A stretch of 64,000 nucleotides of DNA, from positions 240,001-304,000 of the forward strand of contig VWND01000004.1 of the NCBI GenBank assembly GCA_009599575.1, given 5' to 3'. The notes under the pieces were generated by a model. That model did no database searches and was not told the DNA's origin. It worked only from the letters and a program-made list of their open reading frames with translations. The stretch comes from Blumeriella jaapii. Taxonomy: Eukaryota; Ascomycota; Leotiomycetes; Helotiales; Drepanopezizaceae. A program made the translations under genes and the position numbers. This document shows, in pieces, positions 35,641 through 45,595 of the stretch (position 1 is the first letter of the stretch; each line of letters opens with the position of its first letter).

Positions 35641-36379
35641 GGGTTCCGATTGCTAAATTATCAAATCGTTTTTTTGTAAATCGGCTGCCAAATAATAAGC
35701 TGGAAAATCGGCCGGTAATAAATCCTTCGAATTCGCCAATAATTAATTAAAATAAACTTATTGTTTTATTTTTTTCAAACTAATCGTTTATTTTTTCGGA
35801 AATATTCCTATCGGATTCGCTAAGATTTACGAATCGTATTTTATCAGCTTTACGCTTGTAAAAAATGCTAATATTAATACAAAAAAATAAAATATATAGG
35901 TCGGGTTTGTTTAATACGAAAACGAAATTTTCGGAACTTTTATTTCCGAGTTAATAGCCAAAAATATTAATATTAGTCAATTTTATTCGCGGTGTTATTT
36001 CGATTAGTAACGCGAATGCTTTTGGCTAATTATTTTCCAGGTTTTGTTATAATCCAGCGTTTATCCTAAAACCAAAGCCGGCTATTCGTTTCCCGATAAA
36101 ACGTCGATTAAAAAGATTTTATCGCCGGCGACGATAATTTGACTTTGGAAAAATCGGTTCCAATTCCAGAAAAAAGCTTTTATTTGGCCGTTTTCGGTAT
36201 ATTTAAAGCTAACGAAACTTTCCAGGATTTAAAGCATTTTAAAAATAATAAAATAAAAGCATTTTTTTATTATTAAAAAGTTTTTATAAATAACAATATT
36301 TTCAACGTCGATCTTAACGTTTCGTACAATTTTATTAAATTCGATCGTATTTTTATTAACAATAATATAAATCATTCGC

Positions 36380-36520
36380 TTATCGATAATAATCGAAATA
36401 TTATTAGTTTCGGCTGTTTTTTGGTTTATGCAATTAACTTCGGCTTTATTGTCGAATAAAGCGAAAGCGGTCGTACTTTTTTCAAATATTGTTTTTATTT
36501 TTAGCGCTTTTATAATCGTG
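36380..36520 (-). pseudogene. Retropepsin (aspartic protease) relic
   Basis: Minus-strand translation gives TAFALFDNKAEVNCINQKTA, which aligns with the LLDSGAEVNxIxQ active-site signature of retroelement proteases; the DSG triad reads DNK, which G-to-A transitions could produce. Its position upstream of RT matches gypsy pol order. Confidence 0.6.
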
Positions 36521-37399
36521 TAAAAGCAATTTCGTCGTTTTGATTTTTGAGTTTTTATAGCGAGAATTAAAAGGCTGACTTTTTCCGAAAATTCCTTTTT
36601 ATCGGCTAAATTAATTGCGATATTGTAAATTTCTTTTTAATCTTTTTTTAATTTAAAATCGTTTTTTTTTCGGATAATTTCAACTTTTTCGTTTTTTTTT
36701 AATGCAGGGATTTGTTTATTAATAATTTTGTCGAATCTTTTTTTTATACTAAATAAATCGCTGAATTTCAATTTAATTTTTTGTTCTATGATTTTTTTAA
36801 TAGCTTCGTCGATTGCTTCGAAACTAATATATTTGTCGATTCATTTTTCGCTTCGCATTAATAATGGACGCTTAAAAACTAATACTTTCTGAATAATTTA
36901 AACCGGAATATCGGTATCGATATTCTTTATATCGTCGTTAATTTTTTTTATTATAAGCGTTTTTCTGATAGTTTTATCGGTTTCTTTTCGAATTCCAAAA
37001 TCTTTCTTTTTTTCGATTTTAACGTTTTTTTTCATACCAGTTGGTTTAGCGAATAAAACAGAAGCATTTTGCTTCCTTATGATTCGCTGGCTTAATTATG
37101 CAGCTATAATATTTGCAAATGCGATATTTGCATTAGTAATATATGTATTTGTTTTCTATTTATACATTTGAATTTTATTTACATTTAAAATAAAAAATTT
37201 CTTTTTAATTAATACGCTTTCTGGGATATTTTCTTTTTTATTAATAAAAATCGTTTTTGCATTTTTTCTGTTTTTTAAGCAATCGTTCCATTCCGTACTT
37301 TTTATTTTCAAGCGAATAATATTTAATCAGCTCTGATTTTCAGCTTTGTTAAAAAGGCTTATTCCTGCTTCCGTCGGTCCGAGGCAGATTGCTTCGTAC

Positions 37400-37545
37400 T
37401 TATTAATATAGCAAATACTATTATTTATACAAAAATTAAATGCTTTGCATTTTAAACGAATATAAGGTTTTTCGTAATAAATTTCTTTATTGTTACAAAA
37501 TCCGCACTTAAGGCCACGGAGTCTGTTTTAATAGTTATTTTTACT
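37400..37545 (-). pseudogene. Gag zinc-knuckle-like relic
   Basis: The minus strand reads RGLKCGFCNNKEIYYEKPY followed by more Cys residues. The paired C-x2-C and Tyr residues where His would be expected (His-to-Tyr is a C-to-T change) suggest a decayed CCHC nucleocapsid knuckle at the Gag C-terminus. It is weaker than the protease, RT and integrase matches. Confidence 0.4.
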
Positions 37546-39335
37546 ATTTTAATAGCCGCGATTTTGATTTCCGCGTTGGTTTCCTTTTTTCTTTTGATAA
37601 TCGTTATTGTAATTAATATTTCGTTAATCCTGATCGCTAATACGAAAAAGTTGCTATTGGGCAGCTATTACTTTTACGGTGGCTTAGCGAAGTTAATCGC
37701 TTCGCGTATTTTAAAAAGAGTAATTGTTGTAAAAGCTATTTTAATCGTTTTTATTATCCGAATTAACGTAAAAGAGTTTTTTCTACTACTGCATAAAACC
37801 TTCGACTTTGCTCTGAAATCTTTGAATTTTAATATCGGTAAATTTTAATACGAGAGTTTCGATATTCTTATCAAGCTTTTCCAAGCTTGTAGGTTTTGCA
37901 AAACGATTAAATAATATAATAACTGATTGTTTTTTAGCGATTTCGATAATTCTTAGTGGCTGGGCATATTTTTGTATTAAAGCTTTCACGTTTTTCTTAT
38001 AAGTAAAAAAGAAAGATTTTTTTTAATTTATGGCTTCGATAGTACGTTCGCTTTGGTTTTATTTAAAAACGAACTTTATAAATTTGAAATACTGATCGAA
38101 GGTTTTAAAATCTTGTTTATCAATTTTAAAATGCTTAATAGTTTTGTTGCGAATACTGGTCGGAAGGCCAAGTAAAAACAATTTTTTTTGCTTAACCTCG
38201 TTTAAAACTTTTTTATTAACGAAAACGTCAGAAACTTTCGTATAAATACGACAATAAGCTTTGAGTTTTTTGGCTTAGCGAATTGTTATAACAAATTGTT
38301 TAAAAAAAACGATAATATCGCGAATTTGCTAGCGATCGTAGTTTCGGAATTCCGATTTCAAAACTTTAATTAATTTACGCCAATTTCGAGCCCTAATAAT
38401 CTTCCATTTATTCATCGATTTAATAATATTCTTAATAATTAAGTTATAATAGCGAAGAAGTTTATCGAACATTTTAATTTCAGAAATTCCGAAATTCTTA
38501 TAAGTTTTTTTATATTTTTCGATAAAATCGGTAATATTAGCGCCATTAAATAAAAGTGCATCAAAAAAGCCAAGGAAAGGTATGCGGCCTCGCATAAAAA
38601 AACGAAAAGCGTCGTTGTCTATAATATTAGCGAAAATGTTGGTAAGGTTTAAATTAAACGAATAAGTGTTTTTTAAAATTGCAAGTTAAAGGTTTTTAAT
38701 ATAAAAGAAATCGTTTTTAATAAAAAAACTATTAAAAAAATCTTTGTATTTTTTAAAAAAATTAAATAAAATAAAATTGCGTCCAGATATTTGAATAGTA
38801 TATTAAAAAACTTGTTTTTTAATAGATTGATTAAATTGATATAATATTGCTATATAATCTACGGTCTCGATATTTCGTAGCTCAGGCTAATATACGTATA
38901 ACCATTTTTTTATTATTTTTAATAAAAAGCCGCAAATTGTAATTGCCACAATTATAAAGCGTAAAATCAGAAGGTTGAATTCTCGCCAAGCGTTTGATTA
39001 AAAGAGATTTAATTCAAAAAAGCCGAGCGCAGCGGTCGAAGCGTACGAACCAATATTCGATTTGTTATTTTTAAACAAAAAAGCGATTTTCTTTAAACTT
39101 CGCACGGTTCAGAATTGCCTGACCGTAATTTCAAACGTTTTTAAAATGTATTGCATTTTTGTAATTTAATAATTGTGCGCAAAATAAAAGAAATTATTAA
39201 AAATTTTTTATATAATACAGCTGCGAATAACACCATATAAAAAGTCTTTTAAGCCGTAATGGCGAAATATCGAAGTCGACTTTGACTAAGAATTTGAAAG
39301 ATGCATCGGCGAATATATAAAAACAAAACACCGAA

Positions 39336-39360
39336 GTTTGAATCCTTACGTAAGTTATCA
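39336..39360 (-). other. Candidate primer-binding site of the gypsy element
   Basis: Two bases inside the 5' (right) LTR, the plus strand reads GTTTGAATCC and continues to TTATCA, like the T-arm and 3' end of a tRNA with its terminal CCA mutated. On the minus strand this is a TGA/TGG-starting sequence immediately after the LTR, where a primer-binding site belongs. The tRNA identity is not resolved. Confidence 0.45.
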
Positions 39361-39362
39361 AA

Positions 39363-39629
39363 TGTAAAAGTAAATAAGAAAACCAGACTGATACGGCCAT
39401 ATATCGGTAGGTAAAATAGTTTAGGAAATCTCTAAAAGAAATTAAAAAAAGAAAAAAAATAATAAATAAAAATATAAATTAAATTGCGTGCTTATGGTAC
39501 TATCTAAAAGGATGCTTTGCTTTTATATCTGTTGAAGATAGTCAGTGGCAGGGGGTTTCGGAAGGGTCCATGCCTCGACCATAGCTAAAACTACCAACTC
39601 CTATTAATACAAGGTATCACCGTTTTACA
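39363..39629 (-). repeat. Nested gypsy LTR, right copy (5' LTR)
   Basis: 267-bp partner of 28337-28603, with intact TG...CA ends (TGTAAAAG and CGTTTTACA). TTAA follows it directly and TTAA also precedes the left copy, so a 4-bp target duplication fits. Confidence 0.92.
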
Positions 39630-39740
39630 TTAAGGTTTTTGTTTTTCTTTTTATCGTGTTATTAGCGTTATATTAATAATCGGATATATATGCAAAAAAG
39701 GTAATATTTTTTGCAATAAAAAAAAAAAGTCAAAGGCTTT

Positions 39741-39767
39741 GTATTCGAATCCCTGCGTCGGTCGCTA
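39741..39767 (-). other. Candidate primer-binding site of the outer element
   Basis: Next to the right outer LTR the plus strand reads TTCGAATCCCTGCGTCGGTC then GCTA: a typical tRNA T-loop and acceptor 3' end, with CCA changed to CTA. The minus strand therefore carries a sequence complementary to a tRNA 3' end where reverse transcription would start. This sets the minus-strand orientation of the outer element. Confidence 0.6.
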
Positions 39768-39898
39768 GAAAAATAAAACAAAATAGTTTTTGAAATCGGA
39801 AATGTATTGTTTTAAAAAAATAAAGGTCTTAAAAAAGTTTAAGTACAGATTGTGCGGGTCCGTGCCTTTAGTTTCGCTTAATGCCTCAGGCCATAACA
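39766..39898 (-). repeat. Outer element LTR, right copy (5' LTR)
   Basis: 133-bp partner of 21312-21446. It starts TA where the left copy has TG, and ends with an intact CA where the left copy has TA. Base composition returns to normal immediately to its right, so the LTR marks the isochore border. Confidence 0.85.
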
Positions 39899-40395
39899 AA
39901 ATGTGACAGATCGATCTTATTCACCGATCCAGAAGCAGAAATTAAAATCAAGAGAACGAGCAATAACGACGAAAAAGGATCCTTGGGCAAAGACTGCTAA
40001 CGCCTCAAAAAGGAGCCTTTTCTGCCCATTTCTAACGCCGGCTTGCACCGAAGAATATGTATGGGAGACCAACACAAATACTTAAGCGAGGAGGTAGCCG
40101 AGACAACATGCCTACAGTAGCGTCGTTGTCGGAGTCAGTTAACACCAAGTATATGGGACAACGTCGAAAACGCAGCCGGAGAATCTTGATTAGCTCAATT
40201 TGCGTGTTCGATGATCGCTCATGAGAATCCATTTAAATCAAAGCTTCACAATCCAGTCTGACGTATCAAAAAAATTTGCCCTTGATACAGCATCCGTCAC
40301 TTCACTCTCACGGAACCGATTGTGTAATCCATACTTGGCTAACGTGATAACCAGCTGCTAATATCAACACACCACTCTCCTACTGAGCATTAGAC
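39899..40395. other. Intergenic, right flank of the isochore
   Basis: Normal-composition DNA between the outer LTR and the 3' end of a minus-strand gene. No gene recognised; the longest open frame (60 codons) lacks features. Confidence 0.45.
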
Positions 40396-41671
40396 TCAAG
40401 CACGAGGCTTTCTCAGGATACCCTTCGCCGGCGGCGGCTTGGGCTTACTACTTTCACCTGCCCTGTGCCTTTCCGCCAGCCTAGCATCGATTTCAGCTTG
40501 ACACACCCACTCAACCAATCCAAAAGCTACTTTTCTGGTCAACGATCTCTTCGTATGTTCTGGGTGCTCCGGATCCTCCACAACTCTTCCTCTCATATCG
40601 TTCTCGACATGTTTTCTGCGACGAGTACCTTCTTCTGCTGTGGTCACTCTCCTCTGGCCCCGGTGCTCTGTCTTCTCTGCCGCTGAATTCCCTCCGCCCT
40701 TGTCCACGGCAGTCTTGACCTCTCTGCCCCTCCTATCGTCCCCGACAGACTTTCTGCGACTACTGCCTTCTTCTGCTTTGGCCGTTTTCCTCTGATCCCG
40801 GTGTTCTGAGCCCTCCACCAGTCTGCCTCTGCTATCATCCACGCCAGACTTTGTGCGACTGCTTCCTTCTGGTGCTGCGGTCGTCTGTCCCTGATCCCGG
40901 CGCTTTGTCGTCTCCCTATGCTCTGTCTTCTCTCGGTACTCTGTCTTCTCCTTCGATGCATGACGTTCACCCTGATCCGCGGCAGCCTTGACTGCTCTGC
41001 CTCTCCTAGCATCCTCGACAGGCTTTCTGCGACTGTTACCTTCTCCGCGTAGCCTTTCAGCATCTTTCCTATTTCCTCTACCTCTTCGACTTCTCTTCCG
41101 CCCTCGCCACCCAATCTTTCTTTTCCGGCATGCGTTCTGACTTTCCACGTGGTGCAGGGGCAGAATTGCTTCTCCTCGGCGTGGAAGCTACACCCTCCAT
41201 GCAGATCGAGCAAGTACAAAGTATCCTGTTCGCTATCGCCTTTGCGCGATGAGCCGCTTCTGCCTCTTCTCCCTCCAGAGCTCTCTTTCTGTCTCTGTTT
41301 CTGTCATGCTGGGTGGGTCTTGGAAGGTGAATCGTTAGGTACGGGGGTTGCTTGTCCATTTTTCTCGGCTGGGACGGCTTTTGCATGGTCTTATGATGTT
41401 TGGAAGACTCTACTTCATCGAAAGAGGGTAGAGAAGCTGTCTTATCTTGCTTGAGCGCCGTTTCCTTGGTTAGATTTGCTGCGTAACGAAAAAGACTGCT
41501 CCATTTTGGGGCTTGGGGAGATTTCTTGTCCATTTTGTGATGCGTTCGGTCTGTTGGTTGGGAAGATGTGTGTGCTGTTGTGAGGTCTCGGGCTGGATGA
41601 TGATGTCTAAGAGCAGGTTTTGTGTACTGTGCGGTCGATCTGATCCAAGCATCGACTGAGGAGGAATCCAT
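40396..41671 (-). CDS. Hypothetical basic protein with internal Arg/Lys-rich repeats
   Basis: Two exons (41671-41082 and 41032-40396) joined across a 49-nt GT-AG intron with a GCTGA branch-like word give 408 residues; without splicing neither frame is continuous. The N-terminal part is Ser/Thr/Pro-rich with a Cys cluster (CTCSICMEG) reminiscent of the first half of a RING finger but incomplete. The C-terminal half holds about four diverged copies of a unit like EEGSSRRKSVGDDRRGR, separated by EKTEHR-type spacers; it is strongly charged and likely disordered. It ends GILRKPRA. I do not recognise the gene. It lies about 0.5 kb from the RIP-mutated block, where young or fast-evolving genes often reside. 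An upstream in-frame ATG at 41749 is possible. Confidence 0.55.
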
Positions 41672-41908
41672 CTTATAGATGAAGGGAGGAATAGCAATAG
41701 CGAGAATATGGCTTGGCACGTAAGTGGAAATAGAGGTGACAATAAGCAAGCTCCGCTATGATAGAAGAAGTATATATATGGAAGAAAACCACGATCTTTA
41801 ACATCAATACTCACATTTTGGAGTCACAACACGTCGGAATTACTGTACACAACCAAAATAAGACAAGCGCGTGAATCATTCCCATGGGTATCTGTCATTA
41901 TTCGTGAA

Positions 41909-43882
41909 TCATGTTCCGTCGTGTGTTTCATACATCGCAATCCTGTCACCAAGCAACTGCAAATCCATCTTCGATCCCCCAACATGGGCCAGAGCCTCGT
42001 GACTCAAATTCAGAATCTTAAGGCCCTTTTCTTGCGCGGCCCTCAGGGGGCCAAGATAAATTTTTTCGACAACAGCCAGCATACCTGCTGGTACAAGATG
42101 CGAATAGTTCTTTCCGCCAATAAAAAAAAGGAAATTGACCACGGCCATGTGGAATGGGAACGACTGCTCTAACTCTTGCAATAACTCCTTGTCTGACGCA
42201 TCGGCTAGCGGCGCGGTGTTGGGGAATAGATATGGCTGAACAGCGGCGAGTGCAACTGTCGTAGAGAAGAGATTTTCCGATTTCCTAGCACTTGCCGTCA
42301 TGAGCTCTTCCTTCAGCCATGATACTGCTGATCCTCTGAGTGATTCGTAGGGACAGTGTTCCAATGTATCACAGATGAAGGTCAGTCGTAGGCGATCAAC
42401 TGGATGAGCGTGTAGAATAGAAGAAGTAAGAACGTGAGCAGCATATCGCTGAGTCGACGATGGAGTGTTGGCGGAGAGCAAGGAAATAGTTTGAAGGTGT
42501 TGAAGGAAATCCTCATCCTCGAGTGGTCCTGAGACGAAATTATTGTCGTGTTCAAGCCAGAGTCCTAGGGCCAGAACAGCATCAATAACTCCTGTCTCTT
42601 CGCTGCCGATACTAGCAGGTCCACCAGTACCTATGAAGTGCCGAACGAGCTTAGCATGATCGGGAAATATTGAAAAGTCGGGTTGCTGGATCTTAGAGTC
42701 GAAGAGGACAGAGGAGAAGACAACTGATGTTATGAGAAAGAGAGAACCTGCTTGGGACAGTGGTATCTCTCCCGGCGACGAGGGATATTCGGTTTCGTAT
42801 TCAGCAGGGTCAGGATTGGTTATGTAAGTAGCACCGAAAAGTGTCTGAAGATCCGACAATCCAAGATCCCGTGACAAAGCCTGGCACGGTTAGTAACAGG
42901 TATGAGGTATCAGGACGCACTGAGGAGCATGGCCTCGAAAGGGTGCAATTCCAGGGCGAGTTTTTAGCTAAAAAAAGAAACTCACAACTAGCTGCCCAAC
43001 AATTGAAGTCCTCATCTCAAGTGATGGGTCATCTTTAAATTCTTGAGCCAGACTTTTTCTGTTCGGGACTACCATTCGAGGGGCAAATTGCTCCTGTAAC
43101 CTGGCAGCCCAATCCATAGGGTTGGAATTTATGTATTCCTCCAACACGTGCGTGACGAAGGACTGCAGTAGTTTCTCTTGTATAGCTCTCTCATCTGGAT
43201 CTTCATCTTGAGCTTCTGGATCTGGCGCAGACGGGCCAGCAGACGAGCCATTTGATGGTACCACTTTGTTCACGCTGGACGTGGACTTTCGACCTGGTAA
43301 AGAAGGACGTTTCTTACCGGATATCGTATGTACGAATGATATGACGGCGAGGGTGGCTTGATTGGAAGGGCGATAGGTAGAGAGAATTGCCATCAAGGAC
43401 GTTGAAAGGAATCGTGATGGGTGTTTCGTCTTGATTCGAGGATGGAGTATAGCGAGCAGGCTGATCAGGGTACAGAACTTGTCAACCGAAGATGGCTCTG
43501 ATGCCTCTTCCTTGCTTTTCTCTTCTCTTTCTCCCTCTTTCTTCTCCGTGTCTTCCTTCTCCGTGTCTTCGTCCTCTTCTTCTTCATCGGCCTGTTGGTC
43601 AATGTCCAAAAGCTGCAAAGCCTCCGTAACTTTCAACACCACTTCGCGAGGGTTCCCCAGTCTTGCAATCGTGTTCAAGCATTTCTCAGATCCCGGGAGA
43701 GGCAGAAGGAGCTGGATGAGGTCCCAGCCGATGCTCTGTGTCAATTCGGCATCTTGGAGGATGCCATGTAGAGTCGGCAGAATCTCCGGGCACATATGGG
43801 TTTCGAGGATCGTCAGGTAAGTTATAGGGTCTGTGGCCGGCGGCAGACTCTCCGTGATGGCGGTAATCGTGTAGTCGGCCAT
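41909..43882 (-). CDS. Yap1-binding protein family (Ybp1/DUF1760-like)
   Basis: A large helical cytosolic protein related to yeast Ybp1/Ybp2, which in yeast help peroxide-induced oxidation of the transcription factor Yap1, and which share a fold family with glomulin/ALF4. Exons 43882-42986 and 42880-41909 give 622 residues. Visible are the N-terminal IGWDLIQLLLPLPGSEKCL segment, an acidic Glu/Asp/Lys tract (about residues 96-130), and long amphipathic helices to the C-terminus (LGDRIAMYETHDGT). The intron is 105 nt with a perfect ACTAAC branch site six bases before the acceptor region. Inside it, one frame reads KLALELHPFEAMLLSA, which looks like coding sequence, so the exon boundary there may be wrong. 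The start ATG at 43882 begins the conserved MADYTITAI. Confidence 0.8.
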
Positions 43883-44521
43883 GATGATTTGTGGTGGAAG
43901 GAAATCGAGATGTTTAATGTAGGTGAGTTGAGGCTGCCCCACTACCTGTAACACTACCCCACTAAGTTTAAGCGTCAAGCTATCAGTCACGTGCCGGCGT
44001 ACTGTCCAGAACTGTAAATGTTCAACTCACTTTAAGTCAACGTCCACATCTTGCTCAACCTATGTGTTGTGAATTCTTCGGAGCAATCAAGTGTTACGAC
44101 AGATCACGACTTAGTCTTATCTCAAGCTGCTCTCTAAGTTTAGTCTCTACCACGAAGCTATTTAACTCATCTTCGTCGCCATCACTCGAACGGCTCAGTG
44201 AGACACTATTCCCATCGCCCCACAGATCTAACAGCCAATTGCCCTCCGGATGCATTGCCTGCCACGCCAAAGACTTAAATTCGCTCATCTCAACCCCCAA
44301 TCTCTCAAAACAAGGTCCCGGATTATCCTTGCGTATGGTGAGAGACAACTACGTAAGTTCGCGTTCGCGTTCGCTCTCGCTATTCACTAATGAACGGAAA
44401 CGTGCTGGCTAACAACAACCAAGATTCTCTACGTGGCGCATCACCTTCACTACTTCATACCCAACCCTCTCTCCTCGCCCATTTTGCCATTTCAAGAAGG
44501 CCTACAGCACGCCCACGCACG
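43883..44521. promoter_or_regulatory. Divergent promoter region (Ybp-like / CMD-like genes)
   Basis: About 640 bp between two divergent start codons. It must hold both promoters. No conserved site is certain, and no third gene is recognised. Confidence 0.5.
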
Positions 44522-45426
44522 ATGGCAACCATCCACGAGCCCAGCAAAGAAGACGCGCTAGCACTCTTCCAAGCCATCGAGCAGAAATTCCCCCACCAAA
44601 CAGTAGGCGAGGACATCTGGTACCTAGTCGTCGTAAGTGAGCCAGCCATCAAAGTCCTCTCCCTATATAGAATAAGTACGGTGTCTTAAGTGAACGAGTT
44701 GCCAGCTCTCGGCGCTCGTTGGTGTTGAGCCCGAACACGCCGCCCACTTATACGCATATCTGATCAGCAAACCTCACTTCTCCACGCCCGCATCCCGACA
44801 AGCTCTCGTGCGCCGTCTGCGCGAAACTCTCGTCAAGAACGTGTCCGTCCAAGGGGTTTGTAAGCCGCTTGAAGCTCTCTTTTCAATCGCCAAGCTCGAG
44901 CGCCCCGAGGACAGAGACTACACCTATTCAAGGGAGGATCCGTTGTATAGCCTCAACTACCTAACAATACTAACTTGTGCTCAGAGAAAATTGGCAAGCG
45001 GGCTCAGAGAATTCGGCGAGAGGAGAACAGTGGCTGAACACCATCTACCAAGGCAACCTCTCCACGGCGACAAGCGCCTTTGAAGCGCACAAGGACTTCG
45101 ATTTCATCTCCCGCCAGATCACTTACGGGCTCTACCTGTCTGACCATAGTGTTCTCGGCCCCATCGAGACCGAATTGGTCACTCTGGCTGGCATCATGAT
45201 CCAGAATCTGCCCTTGGAAACCGCTTGGCATTTGCGAGGCACAAGGAGAGTTGGGGTCAGTATGGATGATGTTGAGACCATACAGCAATGCGTGAGTCCT
45301 CCTTCCCCTTCTCCGTTACTGGCATCTTTCTCATATTATCAGATCGAGATGGTGGCCAAGTATGGAGGAGCTAAAATGCACAAAATCCCCCGAGTAGTGG
45401 ACATAGAGCACGAGGTCAAGACTTAG
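44522..45426 (+). CDS. Carboxymuconolactone decarboxylase-like (CMD/AhpD-fold) protein
   Basis: Four exons (44522-44632, 44706-44941, 44985-45291, 45343-45426) give 245 residues; all introns are GT-AG and 43-73 nt, and the second has a CTAAC branch word. The second half matches the all-helical CMD fold: GPIETELVTLAGIMIQNLPLE followed by TAWHLRGTRRVGVSMDDVE, ending with a helix from exon 4 (EMVAKYGGAKMH). The Cys-x-x-Cys of redox-active AhpD proteins is absent (IQNLPLE at that place), so peroxidase activity is unlikely; fungal homologues are mostly uncharacterised. The start at 44522 is the ATG just before the conserved EDALALFQAIEQKFP. Confidence 0.8.
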
Positions 45427-45595
45427 ACCAGTTGGTAGAGCATATACCTATGCACCGTTCTATCTGAGCACACTGCCAACACTAATCTGCTATGTATCTT
45501 CGTCTTTTCTCGTACCTGTCTCACATCAGTATCGAGTTTCTAGGAACAGCGCTCCTTTCGTCCACAATGGAACTCTGCTCTTTCTATTTAAACTC

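Larger units (their letters stand above)
28337..39629 (-). mobile_element. Nested 11.3-kb Ty3/gypsy LTR retrotransposon, RIP-degraded
   Basis: Bounded by two 267-bp direct repeats (28337-28603 and 39363-39629) with TGTAAAA...TTTTACA ends (the left copy ends TATA by RIP), and flanked on both sides by TTAA. Minus-strand relics appear in gypsy order: a Cys-rich zinc-knuckle-like segment (about 37.5 kb), retropepsin (36.45 kb), reverse transcriptase (35.6-34.8 kb) and integrase (33.5-33.0 kb). RT before integrase is the Ty3/gypsy order. Between integrase and the 3' LTR lies a further long reading frame of unknown family (31.95-28.74 kb), which accounts for the large size. The element sits inside the outer retroelement, just downstream of that element's primer-binding site. 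Confidence 0.85.
21312..39898 (-). mobile_element. Outer LTR retrotransposon, RIP-degraded, carrying a nested element
   Basis: Two direct repeats (21312-21446 and 39766-39898) bound exactly the AT-rich block. The left copy begins TG and the right copy ends CA, as LTRs do; the opposite ends read TA, as expected after C-to-T RIP changes. A primer-binding-like sequence sits inside the right LTR, so the element reads on the minus strand, 5' LTR at the right. Its interior (39765-39630 then 28336-21447, about 7 kb) is interrupted by the gypsy element. The interior is saturated with stops; a minus-strand stretch near 27705-27887 vaguely resembles a retroelement Gag, but I could not place a clear reverse transcriptase, so superfamily is unassigned. 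The 5 bases flanking the two LTRs do not match. Confidence 0.68.

Noticed and set aside
21833..38595. Scattered 60-95 codon frames in the AT block as host genes
   Set aside because: Their base bias and position follow RIP-degraded retroelement sequence; only those matching retroelement domains were kept, as pseudogene relics.
28337..39629. A CRISPR array, giant virus insert or other exotic system
   Set aside because: No regularly spaced short repeats; the direct repeats, TTAA flanks and protease/RT/integrase relics identify an LTR retrotransposon.
39741..39767. A tRNA gene
   Set aside because: Only a T-arm and 3'-end-like part is present; there is no D-arm or anticodon arm upstream, and its place next to an LTR fits a primer-binding site.
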